Part shown: positions 42,018 through 50,648 of the stretch, one piece after another
Numbering within the stretch: position 1 is the stretch's first letter
Layout: each line of letters opens with the position of its first letter
Assembly (NCBI RefSeq): GCF_002242805.1
Contig: NZ_MCGQ01000049.1
Span: 1-64,000, forward strand
Reading direction: 5' to 3'
DNA length: 64,000 bases
Origin: Streptomyces diastatochromogenes
GTDB lineage: Bacteria; Actinomycetota; Actinomycetes; Streptomycetales; Streptomycetaceae
Position numbers and translations under genes: made by a program
Notes under the pieces: model-generated
What the model was told of the DNA's origin: nothing
What the model saw: only the letters and a program-made list of their open reading frames with translations
Database searches by the model: none

Positions 42018-42679
42018 TCCGGGTACTGCTCGCCGACGACCAGTCGCTCGTGCGGGCCGGTTTCAAGGCGCTGCTCGACGCACAGCCGGACATCGAGGTG
42101 GCCGGGGAGGCGGCCGACGGCGAGGAGGCCCTGCGCCGGGTGCGCGAACTGCGGCCCGACGTCGTCCTGATGGACATCCGCATGCCCCGGCTGGACGGCC
42201 TGGCCGCGACCCGCCGCATCACCGGGGACACGGAGTTGAAGGACGTGAAGGTGGTCATGCTCACCACCTTCGAACTCGACGAGTACGTCTTCGAGGCGAT
42301 CCGTTCGGGCGCCTCCGGATTCCTGGTGAAGGACACCGAGCCGGACGAACTCGTGCGCGCGGTAAGGGCGGTGGTCGAGGGAGACGCGCTGCTGTCCCCG
42401 GGTGTCACTCGCCGGCTCATCGCCGAGTTCGCGGCCCGCTCCAAGGCGCCCGCGGCGGCCGACACGCTCGTCCGGCTCACCGAGCGGGAGCGGGAGGTGA
42501 TGGCGCTGGTCGGCATCGGCCTGTCCAACGAGGAGATCGCCCGCCGCCTGGTGGTCAGCCCGCTCACGGCCAAGACCCATGTGAGCCGCACGATGGTCAA
42601 GCTGGGCGCCCGGGACCGCGCCCAACTCGTCGTCCTCGCCTACGAGTCGGGACTGGTACGGCCCGGCTGGCTCGGCTGA
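42014..42679 (+). CDS. NarL/LuxR-family response regulator
   Basis: The 221-aa protein has a receiver domain with phospho-acceptor D54 in VVLMDIRMPRLDG and conserved LLADDQ and GFLVKDTEP (Lys). A LuxR HTH follows at LTEREREVMALVGIGLSNEE. It pairs with the histidine kinase. The 3' end overlaps the convergent small membrane protein gene by 40 bp. Confidence 0.94.
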   Translation: MIRVLLADDQSLVRAGFKALLDAQPDIEVAGEAADGEEALRRVRELRPDVVLMDIRMPRLDGLAATRRITGDTELKDVKVVMLTTFELDEYVFEAIRSGASGFLVKDTEPDELVRAVRAVVEGDALLSPGVTRRLIAEFAARSKAPAAADTLVRLTEREREVMALVGIGLSNEEIARRLVVSPLTAKTHVSRTMVKLGARDRAQLVVLAYESGLVRPGWLG

Positions 42680-42924
42680 GCCGCCCGCTGGAAGCGGACC
42701 AGCACACTCACCACGCGGGCCATGAAGACCACTGGTGCGACCCCGATGCCGAGCCGCAGCAGGGTCTTGGACAGCAGATGCGGCAGGTCGAAGAGGAGCG
42801 CGGGCCCTGCCAGAGCGCCGAACAGCACCGCTGCCGCGAAGGCGGCGCTGACCAGTGCGTAGCCGATCTCGATCGTCGCCGCGTCCCGTTGGGCGTTGGT
42901 GCGGCGTCCCCCGTATGCGTACAT
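42640..42924 (-). CDS. Small membrane protein, DUF6332-like
   Basis: The 94-aa protein has a hydrophilic start (GRRTNAQRDAATIEIGYALV) and two transmembrane segments (about residues 22-46 and 52-74). I associate this pattern with Streptomyces DUF6332 proteins; the function is unknown. ATG 42924 is the likely start. Its 3' end overlaps the convergent response-regulator gene by 40 bp. Confidence 0.7.
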   Translation of the reverse strand: MYAYGGRRTNAQRDAATIEIGYALVSAAFAAAVLFGALAGPALLFDLPHLLSKTLLRLGIGVAPVVFMARVVSVLVRFQRAAQPSQPGRTSPDS

Positions 42925-43072
42925 TCCCCCAGCCTCACAGACGGGCGCCCGGCGGAGCAACCAGCCCCGCCGGGCGCCCGCGCCCCCGAAGGGGCGCGGG
43001 GAACTGTGCGCGACCAGCCACGACGGCGCGGCCGACATCCGACCGCCCGTCGCGGCACTCCCGGCGGAGCGC

Positions 43073-44554
43073 CTAGTCGCGGACCGCCACGCGCTCCGCT
43101 TCTGCCTCCTGCACGGTGGATCCGGTGACCACGATCGACGGCTGGGTACGCCGGCCGCGCAGCCCGGTGAGGGTGATCAGCAGGCCGACCACGGCGATGC
43201 CCGTGACGACCATGAAACCCGGCCGGTAGCTGTCGAGGACGCCCTGCGGGGTGACGTCGGCCGGCGCGGCCGCGGTCACCACGGCCGTCACGACGGCCAG
43301 GAAGATCGCGCCGCCCACCTGCACCGAGGTGTTGAGCAGCCCGGAGACCATGCCCTGCTCGTGGTCCTCCACGCCGTTGGTGGCCTGGATGTTGAGCGAG
43401 GGGAAGACCAGCGCGCAGGCCGCGCCGATCAGCAGCATCGAGGGCAGGATGACGGCCGCGTACACCGGGTCCAGGTCGACCTGCAGGAACAGCGCGTACC
43501 CGACGGCCATCAGCGCGAAGCCGGCCGCGATCAGCCGCTGGGTGCCGAACCGGTCGACGATGGCGCCGACCTTCGTCGACGACACGGCCACCAGCGCGCC
43601 CGCCGGCAGGAAGGCGAGCGCCGTGTGCAGCGCGGACCAGCCGAGCAGGGACTGCATGTACAGGGTCGTCAGGAACTGGAAGCCGACATAGGAGCCGAAG
43701 AAGGCCACCGCGCCGAGCTGGGCGCGGACCTGGGTGCCCGAGCGCAGCACCCCGAGCCGGACGAGCGGGCTCGGCGAGCGCCGCTCGACCAGGACGAACG
43801 CGGTCAGCAGGACGGCGACGGCCAGGAACGACAGCAGCGTGCGGGCGGAGGCCCAGCCCGCCTCGGGTGCCTGGACGACCGTGAAGACCAGCAGCAGCAT
43901 CGACGCGGTACCGATGACGGCGCCCGGGATGTCGTAGCCGGCGTGGTTCTTCTCGCGTGCGCTGCGCGGCAGCAGCTTGAGGCCGGCGGCGAGGGCGATC
44001 AGCGCGATGGGCGCGGGCAGCAGCATGGTGAAACGCCAACTGGCCTCGGTGAGCAGGCCGGAGAGGACCAGGCCCATCGAGAAACCGGTGGCGGCGCAGG
44101 TGGTGTAGATGGAGAGCGCGCGGTTGCGCAGCGGGCCCTCCGGGAACGTCGTGGTGATGATCGAGAGGCCGGCCGGGGCCGTGAAGGCCGCGCTCAGGCC
44201 CTTGATGAAGCGGCTGGCGATCAGCAGCGGACCCGAGTCCACGAGCCCGCCGAGGAGCGAGGCGAGCGCGAAGACGCCGAGGGCCACCAGGAACACCTGG
44301 CGCCGGCCGAGCAGATCGGCGGTGCGGCCGCCGAGGAGGAGCAGCCCGCCGTATCCCAGGATGTAGCCGCTGACGATCCATTGCAGCGTCGACGTGGACA
44401 GATGGAGGTCCGAGCCGATGGACGGCAGCGCGACGCCGACCATCGACACGTCGAGCGCGTCCAGGAACATCGCGGCGCACAGCACCAGCAGGGTGCCCCA
44501 CAGCCGGGGAGTCCAGCGTCCCTCGGAGGAGGGGGTGGTGAGCGGAGAGGTCAT
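43073..44554 (-). CDS. MFS drug-efflux transporter (EmrB/QacA, DHA2 type)
   Basis: The 493-aa protein has 14 predicted helices. Motif D1 LDALDVSMVGVALPSIGSDL lies in helix 1, motif A LGGRTADLLGRRQVF after helix 2, and motif C GFSMGLVLSGLLTEASWRF in helix 5. It would export toxic compounds with protons. It is divergent from a MarR regulator, with a dense TGCAT operator between, so export is probably induced by the substrate. Confidence 0.93.
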   Translation of the reverse strand: MTSPLTTPSSEGRWTPRLWGTLLVLCAAMFLDALDVSMVGVALPSIGSDLHLSTSTLQWIVSGYILGYGGLLLLGGRTADLLGRRQVFLVALGVFALASLLGGLVDSGPLLIASRFIKGLSAAFTAPAGLSIITTTFPEGPLRNRALSIYTTCAATGFSMGLVLSGLLTEASWRFTMLLPAPIALIALAAGLKLLPRSAREKNHAGYDIPGAVIGTASMLLLVFTVVQAPEAGWASARTLLSFLAVAVLLTAFVLVERRSPSPLVRLGVLRSGTQVRAQLGAVAFFGSYVGFQFLTTLYMQSLLGWSALHTALAFLPAGALVAVSSTKVGAIVDRFGTQRLIAAGFALMAVGYALFLQVDLDPVYAAVILPSMLLIGAACALVFPSLNIQATNGVEDHEQGMVSGLLNTSVQVGGAIFLAVVTAVVTAAAPADVTPQGVLDSYRPGFMVVTGIAVVGLLITLTGLRGRRTQPSIVVTGSTVQEAEAERVAVRD

Positions 44555-44567
44555 GCCGACGACACTA

Positions 44568-44609
44568 CATGCGCATGCATCGAATGCAAATGCATTTAAT
44601 TACGATGCA
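44568..44609. promoter_or_regulatory. Cluster of TGCAT/ATGCA boxes between the MFS and MarR genes
   Basis: In 42 bp there are CATGCGCATG (44568-44577), TGCAT-CGA-ATGCA (44576-44588), the palindrome AAATGCATTT (44588-44597) and TGCAT-N9-ATGCA (44591-44609). They lie between the two divergent starts (44554 and 44640). This is a strong candidate operator for the MarR repressor. Confidence 0.82.
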
Positions 44610-44639
44610 ATAATCTCGTTTCTCTGCTACGGTGCGCTC

Positions 44640-45038
44640 ATGGCAGCGAACAGGCCTGAGCAGGCGCTTGTGGAGCAGTGGCGGGACATGCTCGCGCTGC
44701 ATGCCCGCACCCAGTGCGAGCTGGACCGGACCCTGCACGGACACGGCCTGTGCGCCAGCGACTTCGAGGTCCTCGACGTGCTCGCCGAGTGCGCGGGATC
44801 GGGCGGCGGTGGCGCCTGTCGCGTCCAGGAGATCGCGGAGCGGGTCCATCTGAGCCAGAGCGCGCTGTCCCGGCTGATCGGCCGCCTGGAGAAGGACGGC
44901 CTCGTCGAGCGGGCCATGTGTCCGGAGGACCGGCGCGGGGTGCGCGTGGTGCTCACGGACAAGGGGCGCGCGCTGCACGGCGAGGTACGGCCGATGCAGC
45001 GCGCGGTGCTGGCCCGGATGCTGACCGAGGAAGGCTGA
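44640..45038 (+). CDS. MarR-family transcriptional regulator of the MFS exporter
   Basis: The 132-aa protein has a MarR winged helix: recognition helix VHLSQSALSRLIGRLEKDGL and wing ERAMCPEDRRGVRVVLTDKG. Two cysteines (AECAGSGGGGAC) precede the HTH and may sense thiol-reactive compounds, though this is speculative. ATG 44640 directly follows the operator cluster. It is divergent from the MFS gene and is very probably its repressor. The stop is 7 bp from the stop of the convergent gene. Confidence 0.9.
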   Translation: MAANRPEQALVEQWRDMLALHARTQCELDRTLHGHGLCASDFEVLDVLAECAGSGGGGACRVQEIAERVHLSQSALSRLIGRLEKDGLVERAMCPEDRRGVRVVLTDKGRALHGEVRPMQRAVLARMLTEEG

Positions 45039-45045
45039 CGGGACG

Positions 45046-45789
45046 TCAGACGATCCCGGACCGCTCCCGCCACAGCGTCGCGAGAGAGGGATCACCCGTC
45101 ACGCTCGGCACCGGCGTCCGATTCCACAGTGCCAGGTACAACTGGTCGGCAGGGCCCGCCAGTTCGGCTTCCGCCTCCCCGGATCCGTCCCGCGAGGTGA
45201 CAGGCGGCTCCGCCGACAGCCGTACGGTCCACACCGCGTCCGCACCCGCGTCCACCGCCCGCACCCGCAGCGTGCGCGGCCGCTCGGTGCGGATCCGGCT
45301 GCGGGACCGGGCGTGGAAGCCGCGCAGCAGCTCGTCGATGCCGTCGGCCGCGAACTCCGTCGCGATCGGCGATGGCGTACCGCCCCGCGCGGCCTCGGCG
45401 TCGTAACGGTGGACGGCCGTCTCGTGCGCCTGCCGCCGGGTCCAGAACGTCAGTGGTGACGGGCAGGGGGCCGGGTGGAAGGTCCAGCACTCCAGGTCGG
45501 CCGGCGCGGCGGCCAGGGTCTCGACCAGCAGGCGGTGGCTGTCTCGGTACCAGGCCACCAGCCCGGCGCCGTCCAGATCCGGGCCGTCGGCGAAGGGGCG
45601 CGGTGCGGTGTGCCCGTCGGCGACGAACGCCGTGGCCCACCGGTGCACCGCGCCCGTGTGCCGCAGTAGGTCCCTGACCTGCCACTCCGGGCAGGTCGGC
45701 ACCTTGGCGTCGGTACCCGCCCGCTCGGCCGCCGCGGCCAGCAGCCGGCCCTCCCGGTCCAGGATCTCGAGGAATTCGGCAGTCTCCAT
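45046..45789 (-). CDS. Maleylpyruvate isomerase-family mycothiol-dependent enzyme
   Basis: The 247-aa protein has an MDMPI N-terminal domain with metal-ligand histidines in VRDLLRHTGAVHRWATAFV and RRQAHETAVHRYDAEAAR. The second domain is SCP2-like (AELAGPADQLYLALWNR). Members use mycothiol as thiol cofactor and some isomerise maleylpyruvate. The natural substrate here is unknown. Confidence 0.88.
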   Translation of the reverse strand: METAEFLEILDREGRLLAAAAERAGTDAKVPTCPEWQVRDLLRHTGAVHRWATAFVADGHTAPRPFADGPDLDGAGLVAWYRDSHRLLVETLAAAPADLECWTFHPAPCPSPLTFWTRRQAHETAVHRYDAEAARGGTPSPIATEFAADGIDELLRGFHARSRSRIRTERPRTLRVRAVDAGADAVWTVRLSAEPPVTSRDGSGEAEAELAGPADQLYLALWNRTPVPSVTGDPSLATLWRERSGIV

Positions 45790-45838
45790 GGGGCCGAGTG
45801 TGCCGGATGGAGCGGGCTCGAAGGCGCCCGATCCCGGC

Positions 45839-46849
45839 TCAGCGGGTTCCCTGGGCGGCGAACCGGGCGATGGTGTCGACGTTGGACTTGTCGACGAAGG
45901 CCGGACCGGTCAGCACCGGCTCCTCACCGCCGCCGCTGTAGTTGCCGTTGGTCTTGTAGAGCCACAGCGAGTCGACCGCCAAGTAGCCCTGGAGGTACGG
46001 CTGCTGGTCGACGGCGAACTGGATGCTGCCGTTCTTGACCGCGTTGACCAACTCCTTGTTGAGATCGAAGGTCGCGACCTTCGCCTTGCTGCCCGCCTCC
46101 GACACCGACTGCACGGCCGTCAGCGCGTAGGGGGCGCCGAGCGTGACGACGTAGTCGATCGAGCTGTCCTGCTTCAGCTTGGCGGTGATCGTGGACCTCA
46201 CCGACGGCATGTCGGTGCCGTTGACGTAGAGCGTGTCCGTCGTGCCGTTGAACGTCTTCTGCACGCCCTTGCACCGGTCCTCCAGGTTGACGTCGCCCTG
46301 CGCCTGGATCACGCACACGGCGTGCTTCGCGCCGGTCCCGTTCAGCTTCGTACCGAGCGCCTGGCCGGAGACGGACTCGTCCTGTCCGAAGAACTCCAGC
46401 AACCCCTGCTTCTTCCACTCGGCCAGCCCGGCGTTGAGGCCGACGACCGGGATGCCGGCCTGTTCGGCCTTCGCGACCACGGCCTTCATCGCGTCCGGCT
46501 TGGCCAGGGTCACCGCGATGCCGTCGACCTTCTGGTCGATCGCGTTCTGCACGAGGGTGGCTTGGGTGGCGGCCGTTTCGCTGTTCGAGTAGATCAGCTT
46601 CACGTTGTCCTTGGCCGCGGCGGCCTCGGCGCCCTTGCGGATGGTGTCCCAGAAGGTGTCGCCGGCGGGCGCGTGGGTGACCATCGCGATCGTCATCCGG
46701 GGGGTCGTGGCCTTCCCGGCCGACGCCCGGCCGGCCGCCTCCTCGGCCTTCTTGCCGCCGGAGCTGCTGGAACAGCCGACGAGGACCAGGGTCGCCGCCG
46801 TGGCCGTGGCGAGGACGGGGGTGATGCTGCGGGTGAGACGGTGGTTCAT
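45839..46849 (-). CDS. Sugar ABC transporter substrate-binding lipoprotein (ribose/inositol type)
   Basis: The 336-aa precursor has a lipobox LVLVGC and a Peripla_BP_4-type two-lobe domain: IAMVTHAPAGDTFWDTIRKG, DGIAVTLAKPDAMKAVVAKA, YVVTLGAPYALTAVQSVSEA, and VDQQPYLQGYLAVDSLWLYK. Such proteins bind ribose, xylose, myo-inositol or autoinducer sugars. No permease or ATPase gene is in this window, so it is an orphan or uses a transporter elsewhere. It is divergent from a LacI regulator, and its leader DNA has 23-bp repeats. Confidence 0.9.
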   Translation of the reverse strand: MNHRLTRSITPVLATATAATLVLVGCSSSSGGKKAEEAAGRASAGKATTPRMTIAMVTHAPAGDTFWDTIRKGAEAAAAKDNVKLIYSNSETAATQATLVQNAIDQKVDGIAVTLAKPDAMKAVVAKAEQAGIPVVGLNAGLAEWKKQGLLEFFGQDESVSGQALGTKLNGTGAKHAVCVIQAQGDVNLEDRCKGVQKTFNGTTDTLYVNGTDMPSVRSTITAKLKQDSSIDYVVTLGAPYALTAVQSVSEAGSKAKVATFDLNKELVNAVKNGSIQFAVDQQPYLQGYLAVDSLWLYKTNGNYSGGGEEPVLTGPAFVDKSNVDTIARFAAQGTR

Positions 46850-46877
46850 GGCGCGTGCACCTCGCTGTGCTTCGTCG

Positions 46878-46946
46878 TCATCGGCGTTCCGCTGGGATCT
46901 TCATCAGCGTTCCACAGGACTCTTTGTCAGCGTTCCACCCGAATCT
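46878..46946. repeat. Three 23-bp direct repeats upstream of the sugar-binding protein gene
   Basis: Copies at 46878-46900, 46901-46923 and 46924-46946 share TC(A/G)TCAGCGTTCC(A/G)C with about 78% identity between neighbours. 23 bp is not a multiple of 3, and no reading frame is kept, so they are non-coding. They begin 29 bp upstream of the binding-protein start, inside its leader or promoter. Confidence 0.8.
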
Positions 46947-46965
46947 TTGTCCAGGCAACAGAACC

Positions 46966-46994
46966 TTTTAAAACGCTTTAAGTGCTGGTACTAT
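46966..46994 (+). promoter_or_regulatory. LacI operator within the lacI-like promoter
   Basis: TTAAA-ACGC-TTTAA (46968-46981) is a LacI-type inverted repeat with a central CG. It overlaps the -35 (TTTTAA, 46966-46971) and the spacer of a promoter whose -10 is TACTAT (46989-46994), with 17 bp between. This arrangement predicts repression. Confidence 0.7.
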
Positions 46995-47054
46995 CGGACC
47001 GGTTTCGCCGACATGTCAAGGGTGTCGCAGCAGGAGAATCCGGCAGGAGGATCA

Positions 47055-48059
47055 GTGGCCGACGCAGGTTCCCGCCCCCGGCTGGAGGACGTGGCGGCGC
47101 GGGTGGGCCTGTCCACCGCCTCGGTGTCCCTGGTCCTGCGCGGGGTGCCCGGCCCGAGCGAGCGCACCCGGCAGCGCGTCCTGAAGGCCGCCGCCGACCT
47201 CGGGTACCAGCCCGACCGCACGGCCAGCCTGCTGGCCAGCAGACGCAGCCGGCTGCTCGGTGTCATGGTCGACGTCCACAGCCCGTTCCACGCCGAACTC
47301 GTCGAGCACCTGCACACGGCGGCCGAGGAGTTCGGCTACGACCTGGTGCTGAGCACCCAGACCCGCACCCGCGACGAGCACACCGCCGTCGAGACCCTGC
47401 TCGCCTTCCGCAGCGAGGCGCTCATCCTGCTCGGCCCGGTCGCCCCCGCCGACACGCTCGCCGCCCTGCACCGCAAGGCGCCCGTGGTCGCCGTGGGCCG
47501 CCGTATCCCCGGCGCCCAGCTCGACGTCGTACGGACCGCGGACGACGACGGGGTCGGCCAGGTCGTCGACCATCTGGTCGCGCTCGGGCACCGCTCGATC
47601 GCCCACGTCGACGGCGGCAAGGGCGTCATCGCCACCGACCGGCGCCGCGGCTACCGGGACGCCATGCGCCGGCACGGCCTCGCCCAGCACGTCCGGATCC
47701 TGTCCGGCGACAACACCGAGCGGTCCGGGGAACGCGCGGCCCGGCACCTGCTCGACGAGGGCGAACTGCCCACCGCCGTGGTGGCGTTCAACGACCAGTG
47801 CGCCATCGGCGTCCTCGCCGCCCTGGCCCGTGCGGGCGTGGCCGTCCCCGGCCGGGTCTCGGTCGCCGGCTACGACGACGACGCGCTCTCCCGGCTGAGC
47901 CTCGTCGATCTCACGACGGTCAGCCAGAGCGCGGAGGACCAGGCGCGGCACGCGGTCCGGGCGGCCGTGGAGCGGCTCGACGAGGGACGCGAGGAGCCGC
48001 GCGAGGTCGTGCTGGCACCGCGCCTCGTGATCAGGGGGAGTACGGGACCGGCGGTCTGA
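47055..48059 (+). CDS. LacI-family transcriptional regulator of the sugar-binding protein
   Basis: The 334-aa protein has the HTH LEDVAARVGLSTASVSLVLR, the hinge region YQPDRTASLLASRRSRLLGV and a PBP-like effector domain ending SLVDLTTVSQSAEDQARHAV. GTG 47055 is chosen because CAGGAGG lies 4-5 bp upstream; ATG 47013 is the alternative. It is divergent from the sugar-binding lipoprotein gene, with a LacI operator between, so it likely senses the same sugar. Confidence 0.92.
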   Translation: MADAGSRPRLEDVAARVGLSTASVSLVLRGVPGPSERTRQRVLKAAADLGYQPDRTASLLASRRSRLLGVMVDVHSPFHAELVEHLHTAAEEFGYDLVLSTQTRTRDEHTAVETLLAFRSEALILLGPVAPADTLAALHRKAPVVAVGRRIPGAQLDVVRTADDDGVGQVVDHLVALGHRSIAHVDGGKGVIATDRRRGYRDAMRRHGLAQHVRILSGDNTERSGERAARHLLDEGELPTAVVAFNDQCAIGVLAALARAGVAVPGRVSVAGYDDDALSRLSLVDLTTVSQSAEDQARHAVRAAVERLDEGREEPREVVLAPRLVIRGSTGPAV

Positions 48060-48116
48060 CGGGGTCGGCTGTCGTGGCCGGCGTGCGTGAGGCCGGCCGG
48101 CCGCGGCCGTGAGGTG

Positions 48117-50633
48117 TCAGCCTCTGAGCCAGATCTCCCAGGCGTACTGGTCCGCGGGGAGTGCGAGAGCCACGGAAGCGACGTCGGCTGCGACGAGGAC
48201 GACGAAGGCCGTGGGCAGGGTCCGGGCGAGGATCCGGGCAGGTATCCGGCACCCGCCCGCTGGGCGCGTGTCGCGCGGTGCGGGGATCCGGCTCCGGGCG
48301 AGCGCTCCTGCGGCGGCTCCCAGCAAGGCTGCGGGAACTACGGCCAGCAGCCCGCGCAGGGTGATGATCCGCAGGTCCCCCGCGAGGACCTCGGGATCGA
48401 ACGGGACGGAACAGTGGCGGGCGGACGCGCCGAAGAGGCGGGTACAGCCGACCACCGCGAAGGCCGGCGCGCGGCCGAGAGCCGCCGCCAGCGCGGTCAG
48501 CGATACGGCGGCCAGCACCAGTGCGGGCCGGTGCCTTCGGACAGTCGCGGAGAGCACCATGGCCACGGCACCCTGGGCGACGCATGCGAGGGCGATGTAG
48601 GTGTGCCAGTAGACGGCCGGGAACCCCGTGTCCTGCTGCGTTCCGGAGTAGTGCAGGACAGCCGGCGGCAGTGCGGTGCGCGCGAGGAACGGCAGAGCCG
48701 TGCCGGCGGCGACCACGGAGATCCCGCCGGCCAGGCCCACGAGCAGAGCCGCCCCGATCTGTGGCCGGACCTCCGCATCGGTGCCGCTCACCCTGCCGGA
48801 GAACAGGAGGAAGGCGAGCGGCACGAGCCAGAGCAGCATCAGGCCCACCAGGGCGGTCGGGAGCTGTCCCTGCACGGTGAGCGGCGTCCAGGTGAAGCCC
48901 GTCCAGCGGCCGAGCACCGTGTACCAGCCGATCGAGGAGCCGATGTCCGGGGCGTCCCCCAGGACGGGCTGGAACGCGTTGCTCGCGTCGACTCGCCGGA
49001 GGGAGTACCAGACGGCGAACCACGGGGCGAAGGAGACGACGGACGTGGCCACCACCGCGTACAGGGCTCTCCGACCCCGGGCCCGGGGAAGCAGGCCGCG
49101 CGCCGCGGAGACGAGCCAGACCGTGACGCACACGGCCCCGGCCAGCAGAACCGGTCCCGTTCTCAGCAGCCAGGCAAAGCCCTGGACCTCGATCGTGGTG
49201 GCAGGCAGCTCGGTTCCGTCCGTGATCAGAGGCAGGCTGGCTCCGGCGAGGTACCCCCCGACGAGTCCGGTGGGAAGCGCCGGCCATGCGGCCCTGGGGG
49301 ACCGGGGTTCCAGGTCGGACGCCGCGACGGCGCGCCACACGGCTGCGGCGAGCACTCCCGTGAGTGCGGCGCCGATGGCGCAGCCGACCGCCAGGTTGCC
49401 CGCAAGGGTGTTGAGTTTGCCCAGGAGCAGCCGGAACAGGGTGTCCACCAGGTCATCGGCGCTGGCTGTGAAGACGCCCGCCACGACTCCGGCAGCCAGC
49501 ATCTCCCACACGGTCGGGCGGGTGAGCAGGGCCGGTTCGCGCAGGACGCGCTGCCGCGTCTCGGGCGTCGGCCAGTACCCCAGCCGGCGGGTGAGCCGGG
49601 CGAAGGCGGCGCGTGCGGAGCCTTGGCCCGAGGTGGGCCGGTCCGGTAGCCCCCGGGGGATCGCCGCTGCCCCCTCGTACCCGACCTGCGCCGCAGCCGT
49701 GGCGTCGGCGTGCAACTCGCGGGCCCGCAGGACCGAGTTCCGCACCAGGCGGACGAGCAGGGTGAGGGCGGCTGCCAGCCCCAGGGCATGCGGCGCGTCC
49801 ACGAGGTACTGCAGGGCGCCTGAAGGGAGCACGGGTGGCCCGCCGGACCAGGCACTGTGCAGGGCCAGCGCTCCGAAGGGCATCACCGCGACGATCAGGA
49901 AAGCCCACCCGATGCCGAAGGCCAGATAGGTCTTGTCCACGTCGCGATTGCGCAGGTGCGCCAGTTCGTGCACGATCACGGCGCGGAACAGGTCGCGATC
50001 GGCGTGGAAACACTTCGCCAGACCGTCATCGATGATGACGCACCGTCGCCGGGGCAGGCCGAAGGTGAGCCCGTTCTTCGAATCTGCCCAAGCGTCCAGC
50101 AGCCAGACGGGCTCGGGCTGCACGTCGACCGCGCGGCACAGATCGGCGAGGTACTCCGCCATCTCCCGCTCTTCCGGCTTGTCCTTCGAGGGAAACCGCG
50201 ACAGCGTCCGCGAGCGCAGGCTCGGCAGGGCCGGAAATCTTTCGCACCTGCTGCGGGTCACCCACCAGGGGTGCGAGAGGTAACAAGCCAACGACACGGC
50301 GCACAGCAGCAGGAACCCGATGCCGACCCACTGCGCCTGGTCGACGAAGGCAGGCTGCTGACAGGCAGACAACAGGCGCCGCGACTCCTCGTAGCCCTGG
50401 TTGGTCTGGTCCGGGAGCGAGATCCGGCGGTCCTGGAAGCACCGGCTGAAGGTGCCGAAGAAATAGTCCGCGTTCTGCGGGACGAGGAAGTAGGCCTGAA
50501 GGAACACATACAGCCCACCCGCACCCACAGCCGCGATCAGAAGGACGAACCGGCTGGTCGTACCGCCGGGAAGCCCGGGTGACGCCTCCTGTCCGGCACG
50601 CCGCCCGGTGAATGCTTCTCTGTTCGTGGTCAT
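48117..50633 (-). CDS. Large multi-pass membrane M48-family metalloprotease
   Basis: The 838-aa protein has about 14 hydrophobic segments. The gluzincin motif is VHELAHLRNRDVD (H222, E223, H226), with the third ligand E306 in RARELHADATAAA. The catalytic part faces the cytoplasm between helices 2 and 6; the C-terminal 450 residues are a long membrane region unlike HtpX or Ste24. The 188-aa partner gene ends 15 bp upstream on the same strand, so the two form an operon. Its role may be membrane-protein quality control or a stress response; this is inference. Confidence 0.85.
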   Translation of the reverse strand: MTTNREAFTGRRAGQEASPGLPGGTTSRFVLLIAAVGAGGLYVFLQAYFLVPQNADYFFGTFSRCFQDRRISLPDQTNQGYEESRRLLSACQQPAFVDQAQWVGIGFLLLCAVSLACYLSHPWWVTRSRCERFPALPSLRSRTLSRFPSKDKPEEREMAEYLADLCRAVDVQPEPVWLLDAWADSKNGLTFGLPRRRCVIIDDGLAKCFHADRDLFRAVIVHELAHLRNRDVDKTYLAFGIGWAFLIVAVMPFGALALHSAWSGGPPVLPSGALQYLVDAPHALGLAAALTLLVRLVRNSVLRARELHADATAAAQVGYEGAAAIPRGLPDRPTSGQGSARAAFARLTRRLGYWPTPETRQRVLREPALLTRPTVWEMLAAGVVAGVFTASADDLVDTLFRLLLGKLNTLAGNLAVGCAIGAALTGVLAAAVWRAVAASDLEPRSPRAAWPALPTGLVGGYLAGASLPLITDGTELPATTIEVQGFAWLLRTGPVLLAGAVCVTVWLVSAARGLLPRARGRRALYAVVATSVVSFAPWFAVWYSLRRVDASNAFQPVLGDAPDIGSSIGWYTVLGRWTGFTWTPLTVQGQLPTALVGLMLLWLVPLAFLLFSGRVSGTDAEVRPQIGAALLVGLAGGISVVAAGTALPFLARTALPPAVLHYSGTQQDTGFPAVYWHTYIALACVAQGAVAMVLSATVRRHRPALVLAAVSLTALAAALGRAPAFAVVGCTRLFGASARHCSVPFDPEVLAGDLRIITLRGLLAVVPAALLGAAAGALARSRIPAPRDTRPAGGCRIPARILARTLPTAFVVLVAADVASVALALPADQYAWEIWLRG

Positions 50634-50648
50634 GGCGGTGCCGCGGTG

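Noticed and set aside
42708..44501. 597-aa minus-strand frame overlapping the MFS gene
   Set aside because: It is a frame-shifted reading of the same strand as the MFS gene; the 493-aa frame has the helices and transporter motifs.
46605..47054. A long N-terminal extension of the second LacI protein
   Set aside because: It runs antisense through the sugar-binding gene, the 23-bp repeats and the operator. GTG 47055 has a strong ribosome-binding site.
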